Part shown: positions 19,298 through 26,613 of the stretch, piece by piece | Position numbering within the stretch: the first letter of the stretch is position 1 | How the letters are laid out: every line of letters starts with the position of its first letter | Assembly (NCBI GenBank): GCA_029940475.1 | Contig: JAPYUT010000026.1 | Coordinates: 8,103-51,360, forward strand | Length of the DNA stretch: 43,258 nucleotides | Direction of reading: 5' to 3' | DNA from: Verrucomicrobiales bacterium | Lineage (GTDB): Bacteria > Verrucomicrobiota > Verrucomicrobiia > Verrucomicrobiales > DEV007 | Notes under the pieces: generated by a model | Told to the model about the DNA's origin: nothing | The model's input: only the letters and a program-made list of their open reading frames with translations | Database searches by the model: none | Made by a program: the position numbers and the translations under genes

Positions 19298-19912
19298 TCA
19301 GCAGAGGCTGATGCCTGCTGCTGCCAGCCATTTGATAAGGTCGTCATGCCTATGGGGAAGATAACGGTGGCAAGTGAGGCCGAGAAGCCTGCCGGTTTGG
19401 ATGTTATCGGGCAGGTCATCGATATAGAGCGTCTCTTCGGCATTGAGTGAGAGCTGTTCCAGGGCGACCCGGTAGATTTGTTCATGAGGCTTCAGGATCC
19501 CGACCTTGTGCGAGTATATCCCGCCTGAGAAATAACTGAAGGCGGGGAATTTCCTTTGCAGGTAATCGAGATGAAGCCCGTTGGTATTTGATAGCAGGTA
19601 GAGTTCATGCCCCTGTTGCGCCAGTGCCTTTATCAATCCTGTAATCTTGGTGTTCTCGGTGAAGATTTCACACCAGATCCGGATAAATTCCTTTGGGCTG
19701 CCGGTGAATCCTGTTGACTTGATGGCTGCCGAGACAAATTCCCTGTCTTCGGAGTGCCCGGTCTCATAAGCGTCCTTGATTGATGCAAACCCGGTAAATA
19801 GAGCCGCTTCGGGATTGTTGCTGCGTGCCAGCAGACGGGAGGACATGGCAGTGAAGTCGAATGAGCATATGACGTTGCCGATATCGAAGAGAAATGACCT
19901 TGAACTTGGCAT
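19298..19912 (-). CDS. HAD-superfamily hydrolase (YihX-type phosphatase)
   Basis: A 204-residue protein. Motif I is FDIGNVICSFDF near the N-terminus (nucleophile Asp10), motif II is LLSNTNG, and motif IV is YIDDLPDNI. The cap is a small helical insert at about 15-80. The DIGNV signature is shared with sugar-phosphate phosphatases such as alpha-D-glucose-1-phosphate phosphatase YihX, but the substrate cannot be assigned. It starts 43 bases after the glycosyltransferase gene on the same strand, so the two are probably co-transcribed. Confidence 0.85.
   Translation of the reverse strand: MPSSRSFLFDIGNVICSFDFTAMSSRLLARSNNPEAALFTGFASIKDAYETGHSEDREFVSAAIKSTGFTGSPKEFIRIWCEIFTENTKITGLIKALAQQGHELYLLSNTNGLHLDYLQRKFPAFSYFSGGIYSHKVGILKPHEQIYRVALEQLSLNAEETLYIDDLPDNIQTGRLLGLTCHRYLPHRHDDLIKWLAAAGISLC
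19299..19320. terminator. Candidate hairpin terminator between convergent genes
   Basis: CAGC and AGGC (19299-19302, 19305-19308) can pair with GCCT and GCTG (19313-19320), giving an 8-bp stem with a 2-base bulge and a TGAT loop. It begins 11 bases after the stop of the ACT gene and overlaps the last codons of the HAD gene. There is no T-run. Confidence 0.25.
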
Positions 19913-19955
19913 AATGGGGAGCTGATACGGAGAACAAATTCGCTAGTTAGTTCAT

Positions 19956-21095
19956 TTAATGTCCTTCCCGGGTTGCGATTTCAACGGCCAGCTCAGCTAT
20001 CTTCAAGGCGGCCGCAGGGCGTGCATGCTGCAGGGCTGCGAGGCGCATGGCGATTAAGCGTTCTGAGGAATTTTCCAGCAGACTGAGAATCTCGGATTTT
20101 ATATCATCGGGGTCCCGGACGATGAGACCGGCCTTGTGGGCAAGGAGCAACCCGGCATTTCCCTCTTCCTGCCCGGGAACCACATAATCGATCAGCATGG
20201 GGCAGCCGGCAACCAGTGCCTCGTGAACGGCAGCGCCTCCGGCCTTGCCAATAAGCAGATCGTGGGAAGAGAGCAGGGCGGGCATCCGGTCAGTCCATCC
20301 GATGACATTGGTGCTCTCCGGCACGGTGGCTGCAACGATTTTCCTGAGGCGTTTTTCATGTCGGCCAAGGACCACAGTTAATTGCAGGGGAAGCTTTTCC
20401 TGCCGGGAGAGATCCAGGATTTCCTGCAGGGTTTTACGGACAAGGGGAATGCCAGTACTTGGGGTGTAGAGAATTTTCAGAGGATTGGACTTGCCTGGAT
20501 CTGCTGTGCGCTTGGGTTGGCGCGCAAAGGCGGGATTCACGGGGAACCCGGTAATGTGAATCCGTTCTTCGGGGATTGCGTTTGCCAGTAAGAAATCGGC
20601 GGAATGCTTGTCGGTTACCGCGTAATGGCCTTTGGCTTGATTGAGCCAGGCGCGGTTAATTGTCGTTGAATCGGTGACTACGGTTAGCAGGCTAAAGGGC
20701 AGGGATTGCGTCCCGAAAAGTTGTTCGATGAGATGGCCATAAATCGGATAGGTGCTGATAACCGCCACAGGCTGGGTGGAGTTGAAGAACTCAGCCATCA
20801 GGCGGGTCACTGACCTGGTGAAATCGACGGGGACATCGCCAACGGGAACATGGTCGGCAACCTGGTAGAGTTTTTTCCATATCCATGGCCACCTGGTAAT
20901 TGCCATGCGGTATGCGGCACTCAGCAAATCCATGGTCACTGGCTTGGCCGCCTTGAGGAGGTCAAGCGGACCCGTGGTGGGGACATCGGATTGCTCGAGG
21001 GCGGAGACAATGCCCTTGGCCGCTGAGTCATGGCCGTCACCGAAGGACGCAGTCAAAACGGCGGTTTGTGAACTGGATCTGGGCAGTTGGGCCAA
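19956..21095 (-). CDS. Glycosyltransferase of the MGDG synthase/UgtP type
   Basis: A 379-residue GT-B-fold glycosyltransferase (family GT28). The N-terminal motif VLTASFGDGHDSAA (residues 13-26) is typical of monogalactosyl- and glucosyl-diacylglycerol synthases. GWTDRMPALLSSHDLLIGKAGG (about 265-285, abbreviated here as two adjoining motifs) holds the nucleotide-sugar binding region. It would transfer glucose or galactose to a lipid acceptor at the inner face of the membrane. The start is TTG at 21093-21095: a TGA lies five codons upstream in frame, and no ATG precedes the glycine-rich motif. The downstream HAD phosphatase gene is probably in the same operon. Donor sugar and acceptor are inferred from family only. 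Confidence 0.85.
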   Translation of the reverse strand: MAQLPRSSSQTAVLTASFGDGHDSAAKGIVSALEQSDVPTTGPLDLLKAAKPVTMDLLSAAYRMAITRWPWIWKKLYQVADHVPVGDVPVDFTRSVTRLMAEFFNSTQPVAVISTYPIYGHLIEQLFGTQSLPFSLLTVVTDSTTINRAWLNQAKGHYAVTDKHSADFLLANAIPEERIHITGFPVNPAFARQPKRTADPGKSNPLKILYTPSTGIPLVRKTLQEILDLSRQEKLPLQLTVVLGRHEKRLRKIVAATVPESTNVIGWTDRMPALLSSHDLLIGKAGGAAVHEALVAGCPMLIDYVVPGQEEGNAGLLLAHKAGLIVRDPDDIKSEILSLLENSSERLIAMRLAALQHARPAAALKIAELAVEIATREGH

Positions 21096-21441
21096 TGTCT
21101 TGCGTGGTCAGGTTTACCGTGAATTGAATGGCTCAATGAGCGTTTAGCCCCTTAATGAGGTGGTGGCTGTATATTTGAACATGACGGGATTAACTGCTCT
21201 TTGCAAACCGGTTCCCAAGTATCCACAAGAGATTGAGTGCGGGAAAACATCCAAGGGCGTCCCCCCGGTAATTGCAGCAGGTGGCATAGTCGGCAAGGCT
21301 GAATGCTGTAGTTGCGTATTGTGGAGTTGATTGTGAATCAAGCCTTTTCAGGCAACGTGAATATCATACGCCCGGGGGGTGTATGATCAGGTAAGCAGAT
21401 AATGGTTGCCACTGCCCCACTAATAAGGTTGTGATTCTCCG
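21096..21441. other. Divergent intergenic region upstream of mtnA
   Basis: This 346-base gap lies between the starts of the glycosyltransferase gene (reverse) and mtnA (forward). It contains the strong hairpin listed at 21363-21387 and a 49-codon ATG frame at 21181-21330 ending ECCSCVLWS, which I do not accept as a gene because its codon use looks random. No known riboswitch class was recognised and no convincing promoter pair was found. Confidence 0.4.
21363..21387 (+). promoter_or_regulatory. Strong hairpin in the mtnA leader
   Basis: ATCATAC (21363-21369) pairs perfectly with GTATGAT (21381-21387). The stem continues inward with one G-T pair and three G-C pairs, giving an 11-bp stem and a GGG loop. 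It ends 54 bases before the mtnA ATG. No T-run follows. It may be a leader RNA structure or an operator. Confidence 0.4.
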
Positions 21442-22560
21442 ATGAATGTTGACGGGAAATCCTACCGGACTGTCTGGGCTGATGCCGCAGGCTCCGGGAA
21501 TTGTGTGCACATTATTGACCAGCGCAAGTTGCCGTTTTCGTTTGAGATCGAGAAGCTTACTTCCGTTCGTGATGTCGTCATTGCAATTGCTGACATGCAT
21601 GTGCGGGGGGCTGGCTGCATTGGTGTAACGGCGGGCTATGGGATGTGGCTGGCTTCCCGGGAGAGTGAAGGTGACAGGGAAAAACTGCAGTTGCTTGCCG
21701 AGGCCCTGGTTGCCACCCGGCCAACGGCCGGCAACTTGTCCTGGGCAGTTGATCGGCAATTGCAGGCCATAGAGGGGAAACCTGTTGCCGAGTGGAGCAA
21801 TGTTACCTTGCGGGAAGCGGATAAAATTGCTGATGAGGATGCCGAGTGGTGTTTGAGCATTGGCAGGCACGGGTTGAACCTGATTGAGGAAATTGCAGAG
21901 AAGAAACCTGGCAATGAACCAGTGAATGTCCTTACTCATTGTAACGCCGGCTGGCTGGCCTTCGTCGATTGGGGCTCTGCGACTGCGCCCATTTATGCCG
22001 CCCATCGTGCCGGGATTCCCATACACGTCTGGGTCGATGAGACAAGGCCACGCAACCAGGGGGCAAGGCTCACCGCATGGGAATTGGCTAATGAAGGCGT
22101 GCCGCACACCGTAATAGTGGATAATGCAGGAGGGCACCTGATGCAGCGTGGCATGGTCGATCTTGTCATCACCGGAACCGACCGCACCACCTACACCGGA
22201 GATGTCGCCAACAAGATTGGAACCTATTTGAAAGCCCTTGCTGCTAAGGACAATAACGTGCCATTTTATGTGGCGCTTCCGTCATCGACATTCGACTGGA
22301 AAACCCGCGATGGGATCGGGGAAATCCCGATCGAGCAACGCGGAGGAGAAGAAGTGTCGCACTTGGAAGGCCGACTGGCCTCTGGTGAACTCGCGGAAGT
22401 CGATGTGCTCAACCCGGGATCAAGCGTCGCCAACTACGCCTTCGACGTCACCCCGGCGCGGTTGGTCACCGGCCTGATCACCGAGCGTGGGATTTGCGTG
22501 GCGTCGGAGGAGGGGGTCACCAGTTTGTTCCCGCGCAAGCAGGACAGACCCGATCCTTGA
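21442..22560 (+). CDS. mtnA: S-methyl-5-thioribose-1-phosphate isomerase (apparently mosaic)
   Basis: A 372-residue protein of the MtnA family, which isomerises methylthioribose-1-phosphate to methylthioribulose-1-phosphate in the methionine salvage pathway (cytoplasm). Visible signatures: DMHVRGAGCIGVTAGYGM (phosphate-binding RGA loop), THCNAGWLA with catalytic Cys167, and ITGTDRT with Asp247, the spacing expected from the characterised Bacillus enzyme (Cys160/Asp240). From roughly 22150-22310 onward, codon choice shifts to C-ending codons (GTC, ATC, ACC, TTC GAC). The native-looking 3' end is found as an orphan at 23535-23654. The gene is therefore probably a recombinant with a foreign 3' portion, yet it remains full length and in frame. 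Confidence 0.88.
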   Translation: MNVDGKSYRTVWADAAGSGNCVHIIDQRKLPFSFEIEKLTSVRDVVIAIADMHVRGAGCIGVTAGYGMWLASRESEGDREKLQLLAEALVATRPTAGNLSWAVDRQLQAIEGKPVAEWSNVTLREADKIADEDAEWCLSIGRHGLNLIEEIAEKKPGNEPVNVLTHCNAGWLAFVDWGSATAPIYAAHRAGIPIHVWVDETRPRNQGARLTAWELANEGVPHTVIVDNAGGHLMQRGMVDLVITGTDRTTYTGDVANKIGTYLKALAAKDNNVPFYVALPSSTFDWKTRDGIGEIPIEQRGGEEVSHLEGRLASGELAEVDVLNPGSSVANYAFDVTPARLVTGLITERGICVASEEGVTSLFPRKQDRPDP

Positions 22561-22565
22561 TCGGG
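22549..22565. terminator. Hairpin between convergent mtnA and DUF1080 genes
   Basis: CCCGATC (22549-22555) pairs perfectly with GATCGGG (22559-22565) around a 3-base loop. It spans the mtnA stop codon and lies before the stop of the reversed DUF1080 gene. The position suits a bidirectional terminator, but no T-run follows. Confidence 0.35.
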
Positions 22566-22604
22566 ATTCACTGGGCAATAATCGTTGGCTGACCTCTTCT
22601 CCTT

Positions 22605-23399
22605 CTAGCTCTTGATCTCTTTGGCCCAGACGTTTCGGAATCGAACATCTTGGCCATGCTCCTGGAGCTTGAGACCACCGGCCTCGGGACCGGGCTTGAT
22701 GCCGCCGTTGATCTTCTTGATCTCGGCGTCGTCGTGCACCTTGATGCCGTTCCAATAGACGGTCGAACGCGCCTTCTCCGTGACCTTGCCATCTTTCCAC
22801 TTGGCCGCCTTGAAGGTGATGTGGAAGGATTGCCATGTCCCGTTGGTGCGCCAGGCGTTCTTGTCCGGAACGCGGTCCATGCAGAACGCGGCGATGCCAT
22901 GGGGACCTATCTTCCAGTTGTAAGGATCCTCGGTGTTATTGCCTTTGGGTGATTCGATCTGAATCTCGTAGCGGTTCTGAAGGTAGACACCGCTGTTGGC
23001 GTACCCTTCGGCGCTGTCGTCGCCGCGCTTGCCCATCAGAACAAACTCAACGTGGGCTTCGAAGTCCTGGTATTTTTTCTTGGAGACCAGATCGTGCGTG
23101 CCCCATCGCTTACCGCCGTTGGTCATCAGAACCTTAGTGTCATCGGTTGGGCTCTTGACCAGTGACCAGGTGATCTTCATGTCCTTCTTCGGCCACATCA
23201 CCCAGTTGTCGTCGATCGACTTCTGCGTCCCATCGAAAAGCTTGTCGGCACCTTCGGGTGCCTTCACGCCCTGGTCCTTGGTCTTGTCGTAACCCGGTTT
23301 GTCTTCGGGCCTCACTGCCTTCTCCGCGGCAACGGCCGAGCCGATCACCGCAAACATGGTCAGCAAAGCAACGCATTTCCCGCTCTTCTTCGAAATCAT
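22605..23399 (-). CDS. Secreted DUF1080 protein on an apparently acquired segment
   Basis: A 264-residue protein from the ATG at 23397-23399, with GAGGG seven bases upstream (a better ribosome binding site than most genes here). A signal peptide (KCVALLTMFAVIGSAVAA) is followed by a DUF1080 domain (about 45-262): KLFDGTQKSIDDNW, FEAHVEFVLMGKRGDDSAEG, NSGVYLQNRYEIQI and FRNVWAKEI. DUF1080 members bind or cleave sugar derivatives such as 3-keto-glycosides. It is inserted in reverse between mtnA and the orphan mtnA end, and its codon use is richer in C-ending codons than the mtnA 5' part and tmk. It was probably brought in together with the 3' part of mtnA. An in-frame ATG at 23438 is less likely, because it would put 13 residues ahead of the signal peptide. 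Confidence 0.88.
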   Translation of the reverse strand: MISKKSGKCVALLTMFAVIGSAVAAEKAVRPEDKPGYDKTKDQGVKAPEGADKLFDGTQKSIDDNWVMWPKKDMKITWSLVKSPTDDTKVLMTNGGKRWGTHDLVSKKKYQDFEAHVEFVLMGKRGDDSAEGYANSGVYLQNRYEIQIESPKGNNTEDPYNWKIGPHGIAAFCMDRVPDKNAWRTNGTWQSFHITFKAAKWKDGKVTEKARSTVYWNGIKVHDDAEIKKINGGIKPGPEAGGLKLQEHGQDVRFRNVWAKEIKS

Positions 23400-23434
23400 A
23401 TCAATTCCCTCGTCAGTAGATGGTTTTATGTCAA

Positions 23435-23518
23435 TCAAAAAGCGGGTGAACAGTTCGCATAACGGGCGAGGTATTCCGTGTCCTTGGACGATTCAAGTTT
23501 CTCAATGAGCTTGCCGAT
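23435..23518 (-). pseudogene. Truncated 3' end of an unidentified gene
   Basis: On the reverse strand, 27 codons read IGKLIEKLESSKDTEYLARY and then ANCSPAF, followed by TGA at 23435-23437. The stop lies 35 bases before the DUF1080 start on the same strand. The frame is closed by TGA immediately upstream of the isoleucine, so the rest of the gene is missing. The composition is protein-like (amphipathic helix, C-ending codons like the DUF1080 gene). I take it as the tail of the gene that preceded DUF1080 in the donor. It is short, so chance cannot be ruled out. Confidence 0.4.
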
Positions 23519-23534
23519 TCAATCATGCAGGCAG

Positions 23535-23654
23535 GTTGCCAATTATGCCTTTGATGTTTCCCCTGCCCGCCTCGTCACGGGACTGGTCACCGGGAGGGGT
23601 ATCTGCAGTGCGTCCAGGGGGGTTCTCAGTGCATTGTTCCCCGAGTCTGGATAG
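23535..23654 (+). pseudogene. Orphan 3' end of mtnA
   Basis: Thirty-nine codons and a TAG stop encode VANYAFDVSPARLVTGLVTG, then RGICSASRGVLSALFPESG. Ungapped alignment by eye with the end of the intact mtnA (from codon 329, base 22426) shows 26 of the first 36 residues identical. Codon choice (GTT, AAT, TAT, TTT, GAT) resembles the mtnA 5' part and tmk rather than the intervening DNA. The similarity begins abruptly at the valine; the preceding residues (SCRQ) do not match the expected NPGSS. It is the displaced native end of mtnA, lying 90 bases before tmk. An ATG at 23505 is in frame, so a 49-codon peptide could in principle be made. Confidence 0.8.
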
Positions 23655-23744
23655 GCGCTGTCCCCGGCAGAAGATTGGTTTCCTTGTTGCCTGCCGCTTT
23701 AGCTATTCGACAAGTCGCATGTCGGCGGTTATATCCGGTGAATA

Positions 23745-24365
23745 ATGCGCGGTCGTTTTATTACTTTCGAGGGCTCCGAGGGTTGCGGGAAAACAACGCA
23801 GATTGAACTGTTGCGTGAACGACTGGAGAAAGAGGGACGTGAGATCCTGTTAACCCGTGAACCGGGAGGAACCGGGGCCGGAGAGAAAATCCGGGATCTC
23901 CTTCAGCATGCCCCTGAAGGGGAGGATTTAACCGCGCAAGCGGAACTGCTGCTTTTTACTGCCAGCCGGGCGCAACTGGTCAGGAAAAAAATTGTGCCTG
24001 CCATTGAGCGTGGAGTTTATGTGCTTGCTGACAGGTTCCTCGACTCGACGACAGTTTACCAGGGTGTTGCCCGTGGTTTGGATGCAGCAGCTGTTGCTGC
24101 GATTAACAGCTTTGCTGTGGGCAATTGCCTGCCTGATCTTACCTTTTTACTTGATCTCGATGTTAATGAGGGACGTAAACGGGTCAGGGAACGCTCTCCG
24201 GGTGAGCAGGATCGAATGGAGCGGGAGACGGATGTTTTTTTTGAAAAGGTGCGACGGGGTTATCTTGACCTTGCAGGCAGGGAACCGGAACGTTTCGTTG
24301 TTCTTGATGCGATGAAATCTCAGGATCAGATTGCACAGGAAATTTGGCATTCTTTAGGAGAGTAG
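23745..24365 (+). CDS. tmk: Thymidylate kinase (dTMP kinase)
   Basis: A 206-residue protein that phosphorylates dTMP to dTDP with ATP in the cytoplasm, an essential step of dTTP synthesis. The P-loop is FEGSEGCGKTTQ (about 7-18), followed by LLTREPGGTGAGEKIR (dTMP-binding Arg in the REPGG motif) and the DR[YF] signature ADRFLDSTTVYQG. The length is normal for the family. ATG 23745 begins directly with the first beta strand, MRGRFITFEG. It ends one base before the delta-prime gene, so the two are co-transcribed, a common bacterial arrangement. Upstream lies the orphan mtnA end, implying mtnA and tmk were once adjacent. Confidence 0.95.
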   Translation: MRGRFITFEGSEGCGKTTQIELLRERLEKEGREILLTREPGGTGAGEKIRDLLQHAPEGEDLTAQAELLLFTASRAQLVRKKIVPAIERGVYVLADRFLDSTTVYQGVARGLDAAAVAAINSFAVGNCLPDLTFLLDLDVNEGRKRVRERSPGEQDRMERETDVFFEKVRRGYLDLAGREPERFVVLDAMKSQDQIAQEIWHSLGE

Positions 24366-24366
24366 T

Positions 24367-25344
24367 ATGGCGTTGAGTGTCGATTCGGCTTTCGAGTATC
24401 TGAGCAACGCCGTGTCTGTAGGCAGGCTTGCCAATGCATACCTGATTTCCGGCCCGGCGGGCAGTGGCAAGGCGCAGCTTGCTTCCCGCCTTGTGTCACT
24501 GGTTAACAATATGCCCCTTGCCGGCTCCCTTGATGCAATGGTCTCCGATAATGTGCGTCTGCTGCGCCCCGAGTCCAAGTCACGACGTATTCTAGTTGAC
24601 CAGGTTCGTGAGCTGGAAAGTATGCTGTACCAGAAGGTCGCGGCGGGAAATACGAAGATCGGGATAATTACTGATGCTGATCGATTGCAGGAAGCGGCCC
24701 AAAACGCTTTCCTTAAAACCCTTGAGGAGCCTCCGGAGGGGTGTCTTTTGCTGTTGATCACGGCATTCCCTGAGCAATTGCTCGATACGGTGCGCTCGCG
24801 GTGCATCATGGTAACCCTGCTGGATTCGGACAAAATGCGGTTTGGTGGAGAATCCGGTGAAAGGATTCGCAGCATGCTGGCGGGAATTGGCAACGGCTCC
24901 GGTGTTTCGGAGGCGCTGGGCTTAGCGAGATCTTTTTCCGGGGCACTTAAAGAAATAAAGAAACAGGCGGAGGATGAAGGTGATGCAGAGAGAAAGCGTG
25001 AGGCGGAGATTTATTCAAAAACCACTGATGGCAGTTGGTTAAAGGGCAGGGAAGGGTATTTCAAGGCCTTGAGCCAGTCACGTTACCTTGCCCGTCGTGC
25101 TGAATTGCTGGAGATTCTGGTGGCATGGTTTGGGGATTCGTTGCGTCAGCAGTCCGGATACAGTCGCCTTGACCTGCCTGAGGATGCGGCCGCTACTCAA
25201 CTCCTGGCGAAATCCATTTCGACGGCAGAACTGAACCGGAGAATGAGCGCGGTGGAGAATTTGAGAGATGATCTTGCAACTAATGTTCAGGAATCACTTG
25301 CGATTGAAGTTGCGTTCATTGCGGCATTCACAGCATTTGATTAA
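24367..25344 (+). CDS. holB: DNA polymerase III delta-prime subunit (clamp loader)
   Basis: A 325-residue AAA+ protein. The Walker A-type loop is SGPAGSGKAQ (about 28-37), where alanine replaces the usual Thr/Ser, as expected of a delta-prime subunit that does not hydrolyse ATP. The SRC motif is present in DTVRSRCIMV, and FLKTLEEPPEG matches the clamp loader family. The cysteine cluster of a zinc-binding module, seen in many delta-prime and gamma/tau subunits, is absent. It forms part of the clamp loader that places the beta clamp on DNA. It starts one base after the tmk stop (TAGTATG), supporting an operon and the assignment. Confidence 0.88.
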   Translation: MALSVDSAFEYLSNAVSVGRLANAYLISGPAGSGKAQLASRLVSLVNNMPLAGSLDAMVSDNVRLLRPESKSRRILVDQVRELESMLYQKVAAGNTKIGIITDADRLQEAAQNAFLKTLEEPPEGCLLLLITAFPEQLLDTVRSRCIMVTLLDSDKMRFGGESGERIRSMLAGIGNGSGVSEALGLARSFSGALKEIKKQAEDEGDAERKREAEIYSKTTDGSWLKGREGYFKALSQSRYLARRAELLEILVAWFGDSLRQQSGYSRLDLPEDAAATQLLAKSISTAELNRRMSAVENLRDDLATNVQESLAIEVAFIAAFTAFD

Positions 25345-25491
25345 CCTGGATGGATTTCCGGAGCAACTTTGAATTTAAATGTCACATGGAAGAAGCATCC
25401 TGCCGGTAAGGGCCATGGTAAGCAGGGCAGGATTGATTGACAGAAGAACATCAATGGCGTGCCCGTCCAACAAGTCGTATTGTAGTCTTTA

Positions 25492-26613
25492 ATGCGCATT
25501 GTTATCGCTCCTGATAAGTTCAAGGGAACCTTGAGCGCCAGTGAGGCGGGAGAGGCAATGGCTGCGGCTCTTGTGGGGCATGATGTGAGGATTTTTCCCG
25601 TGGCTGATGGCGGGGAAGGAACTGTGCAGGTAATTGCCGATTTTCTGGGAGCTCGTGGTGTTGACATTGAGGTGGCAGGACCTCTTGGTCGCCCGGTGCG
25701 GGCCGGTTTTGCCCTGGCCGGCGATGAGTCGGGTGGTGGAGGATTGGCGTTATTGGAAATGAGCAGTGTATCGGGACTGGAGCTATTGACAGAAATTGAG
25801 CGTGATCCCTGGCGAGCCTCGACCCGCGGCACCGGGGAGTTGCTGATTGCGGCACGCGATACCGGGGTGGACTCGATCATTCTCGGCATCGGGGGAAGTG
25901 CAACCAATGATGGAGGGGCCGGCCTGGCACAGGCCCTGGGCATTCGTTACCTTAATGCGGCAGGCGAGGAGATTGACGAGATCCCGGAACGCCTTACTGA
26001 AGTCACGCAGATTTTCCCTGATTTCAGTCTTGATCTTCCGTCAATCACTGTTGCCTGTGATGTGAGTAATCCGCTTCTTGGAACAAATGGCGCGACGCAG
26101 ATATATGGTGCCCAGAAGGGTGTTGGCAAAGAGGAGATGCATCGTCATGAACTGCGCATGGAGTATTTTGCGAATCTCGTGTCGGGTGAACTCGGGGTTG
26201 ATTACCGTGATGTTCCCGGAGCCGGGGCTGCCGGTGGGCTTGGATTTGGCCTGATGAGTTTCTGCGGGGCAGAACTCAGGCCCGGTTTTGACCTTGTGGC
26301 GGAAATGATTGGACTGAAACCGGCCATAGACGAGGCGGACATCGTGATAACCGGTGAAGGGAAGATGGATGAGCAGTCACTGATGGGTAAGGCTCCGGGT
26401 GGCGTGGCGGCAATGGCGAGGGCAGCAGGCAAGCGTGTTGTCGCTTTTTGCGGCAGATTAAGCGATGCCGATAAGCTTGCGGCAAATTTTGATGCGGTTT
26501 TGCCGGTGGTTGATGAGCAGACGACGATAGAGATGGCGATGGAGGATCCTGCCGGCACCTTGAAAAACAAGGTTGCGCGATGTCGCCGGGTACTGGAGGA
26601 ATGGTCACAGTGA
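25492..26613 (+). CDS. Glycerate kinase
   Basis: A 373-residue protein of the glycerate kinase family 1 (GarK/GlxK type), which phosphorylates D-glycerate, normally to 2-phosphoglycerate, in the cytoplasm. Signatures: IVIAPDKFKGTLSA (residues 3-16), FPVADGGEGTVQV, LGIGGSATNDGGAG and GEGKMDEQSLMGKAP. The length is typical. It would feed glycerate from sugar acid or glyoxylate breakdown into glycolysis. It starts 147 bases after holB. Its TGA overlaps the GTG start of fabD (GTGA), suggesting translational coupling of two metabolically unrelated genes. A TTGACA at 25437-25442 has no -10 box at normal distance. Confidence 0.93.
   Translation: MRIVIAPDKFKGTLSASEAGEAMAAALVGHDVRIFPVADGGEGTVQVIADFLGARGVDIEVAGPLGRPVRAGFALAGDESGGGGLALLEMSSVSGLELLTEIERDPWRASTRGTGELLIAARDTGVDSIILGIGGSATNDGGAGLAQALGIRYLNAAGEEIDEIPERLTEVTQIFPDFSLDLPSITVACDVSNPLLGTNGATQIYGAQKGVGKEEMHRHELRMEYFANLVSGELGVDYRDVPGAGAAGGLGFGLMSFCGAELRPGFDLVAEMIGLKPAIDEADIVITGEGKMDEQSLMGKAPGGVAAMARAAGKRVVAFCGRLSDADKLAANFDAVLPVVDEQTTIEMAMEDPAGTLKNKVARCRRVLEEWSQ

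Noticed and set aside
21181-21330. 49-codon frame ending in a cysteine cluster (ECCSCVLWS) before mtnA
   Set aside because: No ribosome binding site, random third-position use, and it occupies a divergent promoter region. The TGA codons after it prompted a selenoprotein check, but no coding continuation was seen.
22605-23654. Transposon as the cause of the insertion near mtnA
   Set aside because: No transposase, terminal inverted repeats or target-site duplication could be seen. The partial second mtnA end is better explained by recombination.
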